Below the pieces are notes generated by a model. It saw only the letters and a list, made by a program, of their open reading frames with translations, was not told the origin of the DNA and did not search any database. DNA of 43,097 bases from Candidatus Mediterraneibacter intestinipullorum (GTDB taxonomy: Bacteria; Bacillota; Clostridia; Lachnospirales; Lachnospiraceae): positions 1 to 43,097 of the forward strand of contig DWYM01000008.1 of NCBI GenBank assembly GCA_019118665.1, in the 5' to 3' direction. A program made the position numbers and the translations under genes. Numbering within the stretch: position 1 is the stretch's first letter; every line of letters begins with the position of its first letter. Below are positions 26,554-36,600 of this stretch, piece by piece.

Positions 26554-28467
26554 ATGAGGATCACAGATTTGCTGGATAAGAGGAGCATTTCCCTTATAGG
26601 AACTCCTCAGACAAAGAACGAGGCGCTGGACCAGATCATTGACTTGATGGTACAGAGCGGAAAAATAAGTGACAGGGAGGCGTACAGGCAGCAGGTGTAC
26701 GAGCGTGAACAGGAGAGCACGACCGGAATCGGGGAGGGGATCGCCATTCCTCACGGCAAGTGTGACGCAGTGACAAAGCCAGGTCTGGCAGCCATGGTCA
26801 TAAAGGAGGGCGTGGAGTTTGACGCGTTGGATGGAAAACCAGTCACGCTCATGTTCCTGATCGCGGCTCCCAACACAGAAGACAACGTGCATCTGGATGT
26901 TTTGAGTAAATTGTCTGTGCTCATGATGGATGAGAAGTTTGCAGACAATCTAAGAAATGCCGGGAGTGTGGATGAATTTCTCCAGATCATCGACAGGGCG
27001 GACGAGGAGGAGCGAGGCATTGACGAGAGGCTGGCAAACGGAGACCAGATCGGAGCGGGAGCATTTCACATACTTGCAGTTACTTCCTGTCCCACTGGTA
27101 TCGCACACACTTACATGGCGGCAGAGGGGATCGAGAAAGCGGCAAAGGCAAAGGGCTGTTCTGTAAAAGTGGAGACACGAGGATCCGGCGGGGCAAAGAA
27201 CGTGCTGACACCAGAAGAAATCCGTAACGCAGACTGCATCATCGTTGCAGCAGACGCGCAAGTCCACATGGAGCGCTTCAACGGAAAGAAAGTGATCCAG
27301 TGCCAGGTATCTGACGGCATCAGCAAGGCAGACCAGTTGGTGGAGCGGGCAATGTCAGGAAACGCTCCCATCTATCATGGGACCGGAGAGAGCGAGGCAT
27401 CCGCGTCAGGCGGCGCAAAATCCGGCGGGGCTGGACACAAGATTTATACACAGCTCATGAACGGCGTGTCACATATGCTCCCCTTTGTAGTGGGCGGAGG
27501 CATCCTGATCGCCATTGCATTTCTCATCGACGGTCTTTCAGTGGATCTGAACGCACTGCCTGCTGACCAGAGGGGAGACTTTGGAACGCTCACATCGCTG
27601 GCAGCGCTTTTCAAAGGCATCGGCGATACGGCGTTTGGCTTCATGCTTCCGGTGCTGGCAGGCTTTATCGCCATGGCGATCGGGGACAGACCGGCGCTGG
27701 CGGTAGGATTTGTGGGAGGCATGATGGCATCCGGCGGGAAATCCGGTTTCCTCGGAGCGCTTGTGGCAGGCTTTGCTGCAGGATATCTTATCCTGGGTCT
27801 CAGAAAACTGTGCGGGAAGCTGCCTCAGGCTATCGAGAAGATCGCGCCGGTGCTGCTCTATCCGGTATTCGGAATCCTCATTATGGGTCTGCTGATGAAT
27901 TTCATTGTGGAGCCGGTCATGGGAGGCATTAACACCGCGCTCAACACCGGACTTTCCGGCATGGGAGAGACGAGCAAGATCCTGGTGGGGCTTATCCTTG
28001 GGGGCATGATGGCGATCGACATGGGAGGTCCGTTCAACAAAGCTGCCTATGTGTCTGGCACAGCGTCCATTGCGGCTGGAAATTATGAAATCATGGCAGC
28101 AGTCATGATCGGCGGAATGACGCCACCCTGCGCCATTGCCCTTGCAACATTGCTGTTCAAGAACAAATTTACTAAGGAACAGAGAGAGACAGGGCCGACA
28201 AACTTTATCATGGGACTTGCATTTATCACAGAAGGCGCTATTCCATTCGCGGCGTCCGATCCGCTCCGTGTGCTTCCGTCCTGTATCGCGGGATCAGCGG
28301 TAGCAGGCGCGTTGTCTATGGCGTTCGGATGCACGCTGATGGCTCCCCACGGCGGAATCTTCGTATTCCCTGTAGTGGGAAATCCGCCGATGTATCTGGC
28401 AGCGTTGGTTGTGGGGACGCTGATTTCCACAGTTCTTCTCGGAATGCTCAAAAAGAAGGTGGAATAA
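26554..28467 (+). CDS. fruA: PTS fructose transporter subunit IIABC
   Basis: The 637-residue product fuses all three enzyme II domains. EIIA is residues about 1-150, with the phosphorylated His67 in GIAIPHGKCD. EIIB is about 170-270, with phosphorylated Cys179 in SCPTGIAHTYMAAEGIE. EIIC is about 295-637, with ten or so membrane segments. It imports fructose and phosphorylates it at C1. ATG 26554 is chosen for AAAGGGAGG ten bases upstream; an in-frame ATG at 26521 lacks one. It lies between fruK and the regulator. Confidence 0.95.
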   Translation: MRITDLLDKRSISLIGTPQTKNEALDQIIDLMVQSGKISDREAYRQQVYEREQESTTGIGEGIAIPHGKCDAVTKPGLAAMVIKEGVEFDALDGKPVTLMFLIAAPNTEDNVHLDVLSKLSVLMMDEKFADNLRNAGSVDEFLQIIDRADEEERGIDERLANGDQIGAGAFHILAVTSCPTGIAHTYMAAEGIEKAAKAKGCSVKVETRGSGGAKNVLTPEEIRNADCIIVAADAQVHMERFNGKKVIQCQVSDGISKADQLVERAMSGNAPIYHGTGESEASASGGAKSGGAGHKIYTQLMNGVSHMLPFVVGGGILIAIAFLIDGLSVDLNALPADQRGDFGTLTSLAALFKGIGDTAFGFMLPVLAGFIAMAIGDRPALAVGFVGGMMASGGKSGFLGALVAGFAAGYLILGLRKLCGKLPQAIEKIAPVLLYPVFGILIMGLLMNFIVEPVMGGINTALNTGLSGMGETSKILVGLILGGMMAIDMGGPFNKAAYVSGTASIAAGNYEIMAAVMIGGMTPPCAIALATLLFKNKFTKEQRETGPTNFIMGLAFITEGAIPFAASDPLRVLPSCIAGSAVAGALSMAFGCTLMAPHGGIFVFPVVGNPPMYLAALVVGTLISTVLLGMLKKKVE

Positions 28468-28518
28468 TCTGAAAAACAGGCGTACAATAGAGAAAATACG
28501 ATTATGGGAGAGATGGGG

Positions 28519-29262
28519 ATGTTATCAGAACAAAGATATGCGAGGATACTCGGTCTTCTGGAGGAGAAGAAGAGCATTACAGTGGCAGAGGTCACAGAAC
28601 TCCTTGGTATTTCCGAATCAACTGCACGCCGGGATATCACGGCTCTGGACCGGGCCGGGAGACTGACAAAGGTATTTGGAGGAGCCGTGACGAGCAGCGG
28701 CTCCTTTGTTACACAGGAGCCCACGGTCGCTCAGAAAGTGGAAGTGCATAAGGCGGAAAAGATACAGATTGCCCGGCGGGCGGCAACCATGGTCGAGGAT
28801 ACGGATTTTGTTTATCTGGATGCAGGGACGACCACCGGGTATATGATTGAATTTCTTGGACGGACAAAAGCGTCTTTTGTCACCAACGCGGTGGCGCACG
28901 CACAGAAACTGGCTGCTCAGGGGAGCCGGGTCTTTCTTGTGGGCGGGGAACTGAAGAGCTCCACCGAGGCAGTCATCGGCGCTCAGGCAATGGAAATGCT
29001 GGAACGGTATCATTTTACAAAAGGATTCTTCGGGACAAACGGAGTCACAAAAAAGGAGGGCTTTACCACCCCTGACGCGGGGGAAGCGCAGGTCAAACGG
29101 ACAGCCATGCGTCAGTGCTGGAAGTGCTATGTCCTGGCTGACAGCGCCAAATTCGGGTATGTCAGCGCCGTCACATTCGCCTCCTTTGAGTCCGGGGTGA
29201 TACTGACCGAGAAGATCGTGGAGGGATATCAGGAAGGGGACAGGCTGATCCGGTGCGAGTAG
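28519..29262 (+). CDS. fruR: DeoR/GlpR family transcriptional regulator of the fructose operon
   Basis: The 247-residue product has an N-terminal DeoR winged helix (LSEQRYARILGLLEEKKSIT, TELLGISESTARRDITALD) and a C-terminal sugar-phosphate-sensing DeoRC domain (DAGTTTGYMIEFL, FGTNGVTKKEGFTTPD). Such regulators normally repress fru genes until fructose-1-phosphate or a related ligand is present. ATG 28519 is preferred because GGGAGAG lies just before it; ATGs at 28504 and 28513 are in frame. The gene is last in the operon, whereas many Firmicutes place fruR first. Confidence 0.88.
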   Translation: MLSEQRYARILGLLEEKKSITVAEVTELLGISESTARRDITALDRAGRLTKVFGGAVTSSGSFVTQEPTVAQKVEVHKAEKIQIARRAATMVEDTDFVYLDAGTTTGYMIEFLGRTKASFVTNAVAHAQKLAAQGSRVFLVGGELKSSTEAVIGAQAMEMLERYHFTKGFFGTNGVTKKEGFTTPDAGEAQVKRTAMRQCWKCYVLADSAKFGYVSAVTFASFESGVILTEKIVEGYQEGDRLIRCE

Positions 29263-29680
29263 GCCCAGAGGGAGCCTTCCAGAGGAAGCTGTACTGACCG
29301 TTGGCATAGTAAAGCGAGGCAGGATTGTTTTTCGCAACCCCCAAAGGGCTGGGCGAAAAATAGTCCTGCCTCTTCACATTTCGGGACTGCTATTCTTTTC
29401 CTTTGACAAGGCCTGCACGTTTTCGTGTAAACAGCGATTATGATAAGCGCCAGGTCAAACAGACCCTGTCTAACCCAAAGCAACGACCTGTTTGAGGAAT
29501 AGAATCCATCTGTTCTTTGGATATATGCTGCCAGAGCCCCAATTGTCGCGGTGAAAGACATCGTTCCTGTTATATACATTTATCATTTTTGCTCACTCTA
29601 TTCAATAACTGTTTTCAACAGTAGAATACCCTAGTCCAGATAAAATGCCACGCTCTTTCGTTCAACAGGAGCCTCCGTTA
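29263..29680. other. Non-coding interval downstream of the fructose operon
   Basis: About 420 bases without a supportable gene. It contains a long interrupted palindrome (29316-29372, listed separately) and a TCAAACAG/CTGTTTGA inverted repeat (29455-29462/29488-29495). A minus-strand open frame with a hydrophobic stretch (29229-29579) crosses the palindrome and the fruR end, has no clear ribosome-binding site, and may be a remnant of a lost gene. Sequence composition shifts toward AT from here to about 30.7 kb. Confidence 0.5.
29316..29372. repeat. Long interrupted palindrome
   Basis: GAGGCAGGA (29316-29324) pairs with TCCTGCCTC (29364-29372). After a 3/3 internal loop, TTTTTCGC (29328-29335) pairs with GCGAAAAA (29353-29360), and CCC-N3-GGG lies in the loop. 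There is no U-tract on either side, so it is a poor terminator. It looks more like a dispersed repeat or mobile-element end, or an RNA-processing hairpin. Confidence 0.7.
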
Positions 29681-29709
29681 TTTACAAAAATTACTGGTAC
29701 TAATATAAT
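29681..29709 (+). promoter_or_regulatory. Promoter of the XRE-type regulator
   Basis: TTTACA (29681-29686), a 17-bp spacer and TATAAT (29704-29709) form a near-consensus promoter about 100 bases before the ATG. The leader contains a GGTTGC/GCAACC inverted repeat (about 29742-29770), a possible autoregulatory site. Confidence 0.65.
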
Positions 29710-29811
29710 GAAAATAAGGAAATGTCGTGATCGTAATTGATGGTTGCCTATTAGTTGGCAGCACGCAACCTGCATTATAAGTTAAAATCAGAGTGAAAGG
29801 AGGTGCTGGAT

Positions 29812-30312
29812 ATGGCACTGAGCGAGAATATTAATGCACGGCGTACACAGCTCAACATGTCCCAAGAGTATGTTGCCGATCAATTAGGCATTAGCCGACA
29901 GGCCGTTGCAAAATGGGAAGCAGGAAAAAGCAGACCAACAGCGGTCAATTTAGCGGAGTTGGCTTCTCTATTTGAAATGAGCATTTCAGAACTTGTTGAT
30001 CCTCAAAAGTATGCTGAGGGTCAACAAGCGCAAGAGCAGAAATATAGGGATAACCATAAAAATTCAAAAATGCTTCTGGCAGCCGGATTTGTCTTACTTT
30101 TTATCACATCAAAGGATATGGGTAAAAAGCATAAACTCGAACCATTGCAGATTATCATTGGACTTGCTATGATTTTTTCCATTTTCTTTTTGCCGCGTAC
30201 CATTCCTTTGGAACAAGTTGGAGTCAAGTATCTTCTTGCTGATATTGTTACTGCCATCTGCGGAATTATATTAAGTTTAAAATATTGGCGGCATATCTGG
30301 AGAGTCAAATAA
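29812..30312 (+). CDS. XRE family helix-turn-helix regulator with C-terminal membrane domain
   Basis: The 166-residue product begins with a Cro/C1-type HTH (residues about 3-60; MALSENINARRTQLNMSQEY, ISRQAVAKWEAGKSRPT). After a charged linker it has about three membrane helices (residues about 87-102, 116-132 and 140-156). Such membrane-tethered XRE proteins are common in Firmicutes and often act as local regulators or stress sensors; the target is unknown. ATG 29812 has AAAGGAGGT seven bases before it. The codons are visibly more AT-rich than those of neighbouring genes, hinting at separate ancestry. Confidence 0.85.
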   Translation: MALSENINARRTQLNMSQEYVADQLGISRQAVAKWEAGKSRPTAVNLAELASLFEMSISELVDPQKYAEGQQAQEQKYRDNHKNSKMLLAAGFVLLFITSKDMGKKHKLEPLQIIIGLAMIFSIFFLPRTIPLEQVGVKYLLADIVTAICGIILSLKYWRHIWRVK

Positions 30313-30377
30313 GGAAAATGACCAGCGTGCCAATATCTTTATAAATAACTAAATAGCTCGCCGCCTGCCAGCGGCAG

Positions 30378-30414
30378 TGCCAAACAGGAGATCTTTGAAA
30401 GGTTTCCTGTTTTT
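30378..30414 (+). terminator. Intrinsic terminator after the XRE-type gene
   Basis: AAACAGGA (30382-30389) pairs with TCCTGTTT (30405-30412), running into TTTTTC. The remaining 30415-30681 holds only the next gene's promoter region. Confidence 0.65.
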
Positions 30415-30572
30415 CTTATGGCATTTATTAAGGAGTTTTAGACTATAACTGCTGCAATACATGATATGCGCATGCATAATCCCCACAGACTGTCTTGAAG
30501 GAGTGTATTCGGCAGGTGGTAACATATGTTTGACGAACTAACAGATTCTGCTTAAAAAATGTTGTTAAGTTA

Positions 30573-30612
30573 TTGACAAAGGAGTGACTGACAAATTAAA
30601 ATAATCTATAAT
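30573..30612 (+). promoter_or_regulatory. Promoter region of the giant surface protein gene
   Basis: TTGACA (30573-30578) with TAAAAT (30597-30602) at 18 bp is one option. A second -10, TATAAT (30607-30612), lies 17 bp after GTGACT (30584-30589). The two overlap, so one or both may be used. Confidence 0.55.
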
Positions 30613-30681
30613 AGACAAAAATTGGCAACTTTAATTAGACATGATCTTTAAATTATCAGTAATGTTAAGGAGAGGGAAAAA

Positions 30682-33600
30682 ATGAAGATGAAAAATGCAT
30701 GTGCTCTTATTATGGCAGCAGCAATGGTAGTGTCAGGAGGCAGCCCGATGCTGCTTTTTGCAGAGACTTCTCAGTCTGCGGATACATCATTGTCAGATCA
30801 AAGCGCGGTCAAAGCGGCATGGGATCCTTTGCCAAGAACAGTCAATCTCGTCCAGGAGGACGGCTATACGGCAGGCATAAAGGACCCGGCTGTTCCCACA
30901 TCATCGACTATGAGCTGGGCGGCAAATGGAGACGCAAGCTGGCTGTATTTTGGAAATTATTACTACAATGACGGTCAAACAAAGCAGCCGCTTAAATGGA
31001 GGGTGCTTGACAGCTCATCCCCCAGTGACAACGCGACGGAGGACAGCTTCCTGCTGATGACAGATCAGATTGTGGACCGTGTATTGTATAATGAGAACAT
31101 CAATACATATCAGGTGCGCTGGCCTGACAGCAACCTGCGAAAATGGCTGAACTCTGAGCAGTACAGCGGTTCTTATACAGAGGGCGGTTTCCTTAATAAT
31201 GCCTTTGATGAGGTGGAACAGAGCGCGGTTAAGACTACTACCTGGCCTGACACCGGAAACTTCATGCATCTTGACACACCAGCGGTGAATGAGAAGGTGT
31301 TTCTCCTTGCTGCAAGAGAGATGGACAAAGCGGAGTATGGATTCTATCACTATGGCATATCCGGCGTTGTGCAGTCCACTACACGCATGACGTCCACACC
31401 TTATGCAAGAGCGCAGGGCGTTGCTGTCAACTCGATCGGATTCTCGAATTATTATTTGCGCTCGGTAACGGATCCGGGGTGGGGAGAGGGCTACTATATC
31501 CCAGGCATGGTAGGCGTGGACGGTTCGTATTTTTCCGAGACGGCGGGGATGCTGCAGTCCGGTATCCAGATGTTTAATGACTTCGATATCATGGACATAT
31601 CCATTGCCGGGGTGGCGCCTGTGGTCCACATTGGATGGGATTCTGTCCTGTTTGTTTCAGAACACAGTTCGGAAAAGCCTGGGATATTCCAACCCACGGC
31701 AGCATCAGACCGTAAAGACTGGGATGTGACTCTGCTGAATGATGACAACAAGCTGAACGCAAAGATCACGAATACGGCAAGCTCGGTGAGCGTCTATGCC
31801 GGAGACCAATTGCAGGCAGAAGTCAGCGGCGTTGATACAGAGCGAGGGTATGACCGCATTTCCGCTATGCTGGTAAATTCCTCAGGGTCAGTTGTGGCTT
31901 ATGGTGCGATCAGTAGTACAGCACAGGATGGAGAATACCAGGTTCCACTGCCGGAGGATCTTAAAGAAGGCTCCTACACATTGAAGATATTCGCGGAGAA
32001 GGTGGGTTACGGAACGGAACAGGCGGGCAGCGACTATGCCAGCCATCCGGTGGATATTCCTGTCAAGATCATTCCTGAGGAAGACGGACCGGCGCTCTCG
32101 GCATCACATCTGGGAAGCTATGCTTCTGTTTACGGCGATGATATGAGTGAGTTTGCATCCACGCTTGTCATTGAAAATGTTGGAAATGTAGATGCAGAGA
32201 TTGAAAGTGTCAAAGTTACGCCGGAAGATAGATTTGAAGTTTCTGCGACCGGGGATAATACTGTCACAGCCGGAGGGACCAACACCTCGTGGAAGATAAG
32301 CCCGAAAGCTGGCATCAGCCGCGGCGTCAATGATGCTGTGGTCACGATTTCTTACCGGAGAGGCATGGAGCTTATAGAAACAACTGCCGGGATGAGGATG
32401 ACGGTCAGCCCGAAGCCGGTGACTGTGACCGTGGCTGCAAAACCGGGTGTGGAGTGGGAGCAAGATGAGACAGAGCCATTGAAGCTGCACATGTGGGCGA
32501 CCCTTATCTGGGAAGAGGAGGAAGGATACTACAACAGCTGGGACACGAACTGGGCAAAACTGAAAGACGATGACCCGACCAATGACGATGAGTTTGATGA
32601 AAACTGGGACGGTCCCATGCAGGCTACATATGAGGGCATTGACGGAGAGACAAAGTACGCTACGGTGCTTTATAATTACAGCACCTATTTTGAGTATCCC
32701 ACAGGGCTGCATCCGAGACGGTATCAGTTGAACGTGGAGGTCAGTGACCCGAACTATATCCTGACCGGGCTGGAAGGTTTTACGACCCTGGACTTTAACT
32801 GGGGAGAGATTGACGGTGTACCTCAGCTTCCAACCACTCCGCCTCCGGCAGTCCAGGATTTCTGGATCAATTATAACGAGGAGACAGTCACGTTGCTGGT
32901 GTCAGATGCTGGAGTGAAGGTACATCTTGCTAATACAAAAGAGGATTTTTCTGGAACGATGATCTACAATGGGGATTCTATCACGGAATATATCAATGAC
33001 GCCGGAGAGGAGCGCACTGTTCTCTATCTCCAGACCACGGCAGATGCAGCGGGCGTTGCATCCGCCTCAACTCCGGTAAAGATACCGCTCAGGAGAGAAG
33101 CGCCGGAGAAGATCGGCTCTGAGAAGACAAGCGGCCCCGGGCGCAGTGACGGTGCGCTCACAGGTCTGACCACTGATATGGAATATCGCAAGCAAGGTGA
33201 GACAGCGTGGACGTCTGTCATATATCCGGGGAAAGTGACCGGACTTTCTGCGGGTACATATGAGGTGCGTTATAAAGCACAGGTGGATGATCAGGCACGC
33301 TGGGACAAAGAGAATGAGAAACTTTTCAACAATGAATTTGCTTCTGCCTCGGCGGAGGTGGTCATAGATGATGACGAGGCGTCAGGGGCGATCCTGAATA
33401 TTGAAGTTGAAGATCCTTCGGGAGATGGCCTGGCCGTGCTTGGATATGCTGATTATGGGGCTGATTATGCGGAGCTGTTGGATACTGTGGAAGTCACGGT
33501 AACAAACAGTGGTACGGACACAGGTACGATTTCTGATATCAGTTCTACAGGCGGGAATTTTGGGTGGCTCAACGCTGAAAATGCAGTCAAAGAGATTGCT

Positions 33601-36600
33601 CCTGGAGTGAGCGAGACTTATACGGTTGGATTGCTTCCTGATGCTGGAGCTGGTCAGCACAATGAATATGTTGTGGTAAAATATGACGAGACACAGAGTG
33701 TTACGGATAATGAAGTTCTGCTATCGGTTAATATTAGAAAAGCAAGTCAGGCAAAACCAGCCGCGCCGGCTAAAGATACAGTTACATCAACGAGCATTAC
33801 CCTGAAACCCGGGGACGAAAGCGGTAAGGGCACTGCCAATTATGGTCTGGTAAAAGATGGGACGACCACATGGCAAGAGAGCCCTACATTTACAGGATTA
33901 AACCCGGATACAGAGTACAGCTTTAAGATCAAGTTCTCCGGGGATACGAACTACAATGCTTCCCCGGAATCAGACACAGTGACTATCCGTACTGCCGAGG
34001 CAGAACAGTACGAAATGGCAGTCAGTAGTATGGAGCTGGCACCAGTTGTCTACGGTGAAAGCCCGGTGGCAACAGCGATTTCTTTGAAAAATACCGGAGC
34101 AAGCCAGCTGACAGGTGTGACCATCACTGCGGTAAGCGGAGAGACAGATTCGTTTGTCATCACGGAGGGGAACACTACGATCAGAGTCTCCTCAACAGAC
34201 GAATCATGGAAAATCGCTCCAAAAGAGAGCTTAGGAGCTGGGAATCACGAAGTGACGCTTCGGGCTGATTCTGCTGAGACGGAACCGCAGGAGTTTACCG
34301 TTACTCTTACAGTAGAAAAAGCAGAGCAGACAGCGCCCGATGCGCCGAGTGCGGAAACTGTCTCTGCCCGGTCCATAACCCTTGAGGCTCAGACATCTTC
34401 TCAATCTGGCGTGAATGCACAGTATCGTATGCGCAAAGCAGGTATGGAAAAGTGGGGAGACTGGCAGTCAGAGGTTGAGTTTGCGGATCTTACGCCAAAC
34501 GTGAAGTACGAGTTTGAGGCGTACTACCCGGAGACGGAAAATTATAAGATTTCTGAGGGAAGCGACATTGCTGAGGTCACAACGAAAAAAGCAGCGCTTA
34601 GTGTTGATGGGAATTTGAGCGCGTCAGGAGAATATGGGATATCCTTGAGCGAGCTTAAAATTTCATCAGAGAATGTTACTGTGACGGATGACCAACAGAA
34701 AGCTGTGAATGGTTCGTGGGCATGGGAGAAAGCCCTCTCCGGCGATGAGCGCCCTGTTGTAAATGGAACTAAGAATTATACGGCAGTATTTACTCCTGCC
34801 GAAAATGCAGATCAGTATGAAGCAGTGACACAGGATGTACTGCCAGTGATAACAGCAAAAAGTGTAGTGGTCACTGTAAAAGGTGATGCTGCGCAGGATA
34901 TATCCAATATTACAGGGCTGCAGGCCGAGTATGAGGATGTGGATGGACAGGTTCAGGAAGCAGTAGTCCTGTACAATGGCAAGACAGATTTGCCGAAAAC
35001 ACCGGGTTCTTATACGATAAGCGTTCAGATCTCTGATACAAATTATGCGGTTCACAGCTTTACTGGACCGGAAACTTTTGAAATCAATGACAGCGCTCTG
35101 AATGAGGCAAAGAAAAATGCACAGGCTGTGATCCAGGACCTTGAGTATCTGAGCACAGAGAAAAAACAGGAATATTTAACCCAAATCGCAGATGCAGTGA
35201 CGGTATCTGACGTGGAAGATATTGTTGAGTCAGCTGAACAGGAAAATGCTGCAGAAGAACTGTCGCATAAAAAACAAGAAGCGAAAAAGGAAATTGAAGG
35301 TCTGGTGAACCTGTCAGAAACACAGAAGACGCAGTATAAAACAAGTGTAGATAATGCGCAGACAGTCCAGGCGGTGGAAGAAGCCTTGACTGCTGCAAAA
35401 GCAGCGGACGCAGCTGCCCTGACAGCAAAGAAAGAAGCTGCAAATGCAGAGATTGAGGAGCTGACAAATCTTACAGAAGAGCACAAGGCAGAATATAAGA
35501 CTCGGGTGGAAGAAGCTGAGACGATCGCAGCCGTAGATGAAATACTTGCAGAAGCGAAAGCGGCAGACCAGGCTGCGGGAGACGCGGCGGCTCTTGAAGC
35601 GAAGAAGGAAGAGGCCCAAAAAGCGATCGATGAGCTGCAAAACCTGACCGATGAGCAGAAGACAGAGTATAAGTCTCAGGTAGAAGAAGCAAATGATATC
35701 GAGGAAGTTGAAACTACGCTGGAGGCAGCCAAAGCAGCGGACGCAGCTGCCCTGACAGCGAAGAAAGAAGCTGCAAATGCAGAGATTGAGGCGCTGACAA
35801 ATCTTACAGAAGAGCAGAGACAGGAATATAAGTCTCAAGTGGAAAAAGCAGAGACAATCGCAGCCATAGACGTAATACTTGCAGAAGCGAAAGCGGCAGA
35901 CCAGGCTGCGGGAGACGCGGCGGCTCTTGAGGCGGAGAGGGAAGAGGCCAAAAAAGCGATCGATGGACTGCAAAACCTGACTGATCTGCAAAAGGCTGAT
36001 TATAAGGCTCAGGTAGAAGCGGCAGACAGCATCAGCGCTGTTCAGGAGATTGTTGTGGCAGCGCAGATGGCAGACGGGGCTGCAGCGCTTCGGGCGAAGA
36101 AAGAATCTGCAAAAACAGCTATCGCCGGGTTACCGAACCTGACCGAGATACAGAAATCCGAATACGAGTCCCAAGTGGAAGCGGCACAGAGCATCAGTGA
36201 AGTCCAGGAAGTGCTCCAGACAGCACAGGCGGCTGATACAGCAGCACTTGAAACAAGGAGAACAGAGGTTGCTGCAACGATCAGTAATTTGACATATCTG
36301 ACGGATGAACAAAAGCAGGCATACGCAGACCGAGTTTCTTCGGCTGCCACAATAAAGGAGATTGACACAATCCTTTCGGAAGCGCAAGAGGAAAATATCA
36401 CGGCCGCCGAAACTCTGGAACAGGCGAAGGAGTCAGCGAACGCGGCGCTCATGGGCCTGAAATATCTGAGCGATGAGAGGATGCTATTCTACCAGACCAA
36501 GATCAGCGAGGCTCAGGATGTAGATGTGGTCAGCGAGATCCTGGCAGAGGCAAATGCAGAAAATGCTCGTCTTCAGCTAGAAGAACAGCTCAGACAGAAG

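Noticed and set aside
29229-29579. Minus-strand frame downstream of fruR with a hydrophobic segment
   Set aside because: It crosses the long palindrome, lacks a ribosome-binding site and matches no known family; at most a remnant.
35401-36066. Direct repeats as a CRISPR array or mobile element
   Set aside because: The period is 333 bp, in frame and inside a coding repeat domain; there are no spacers or element ends.
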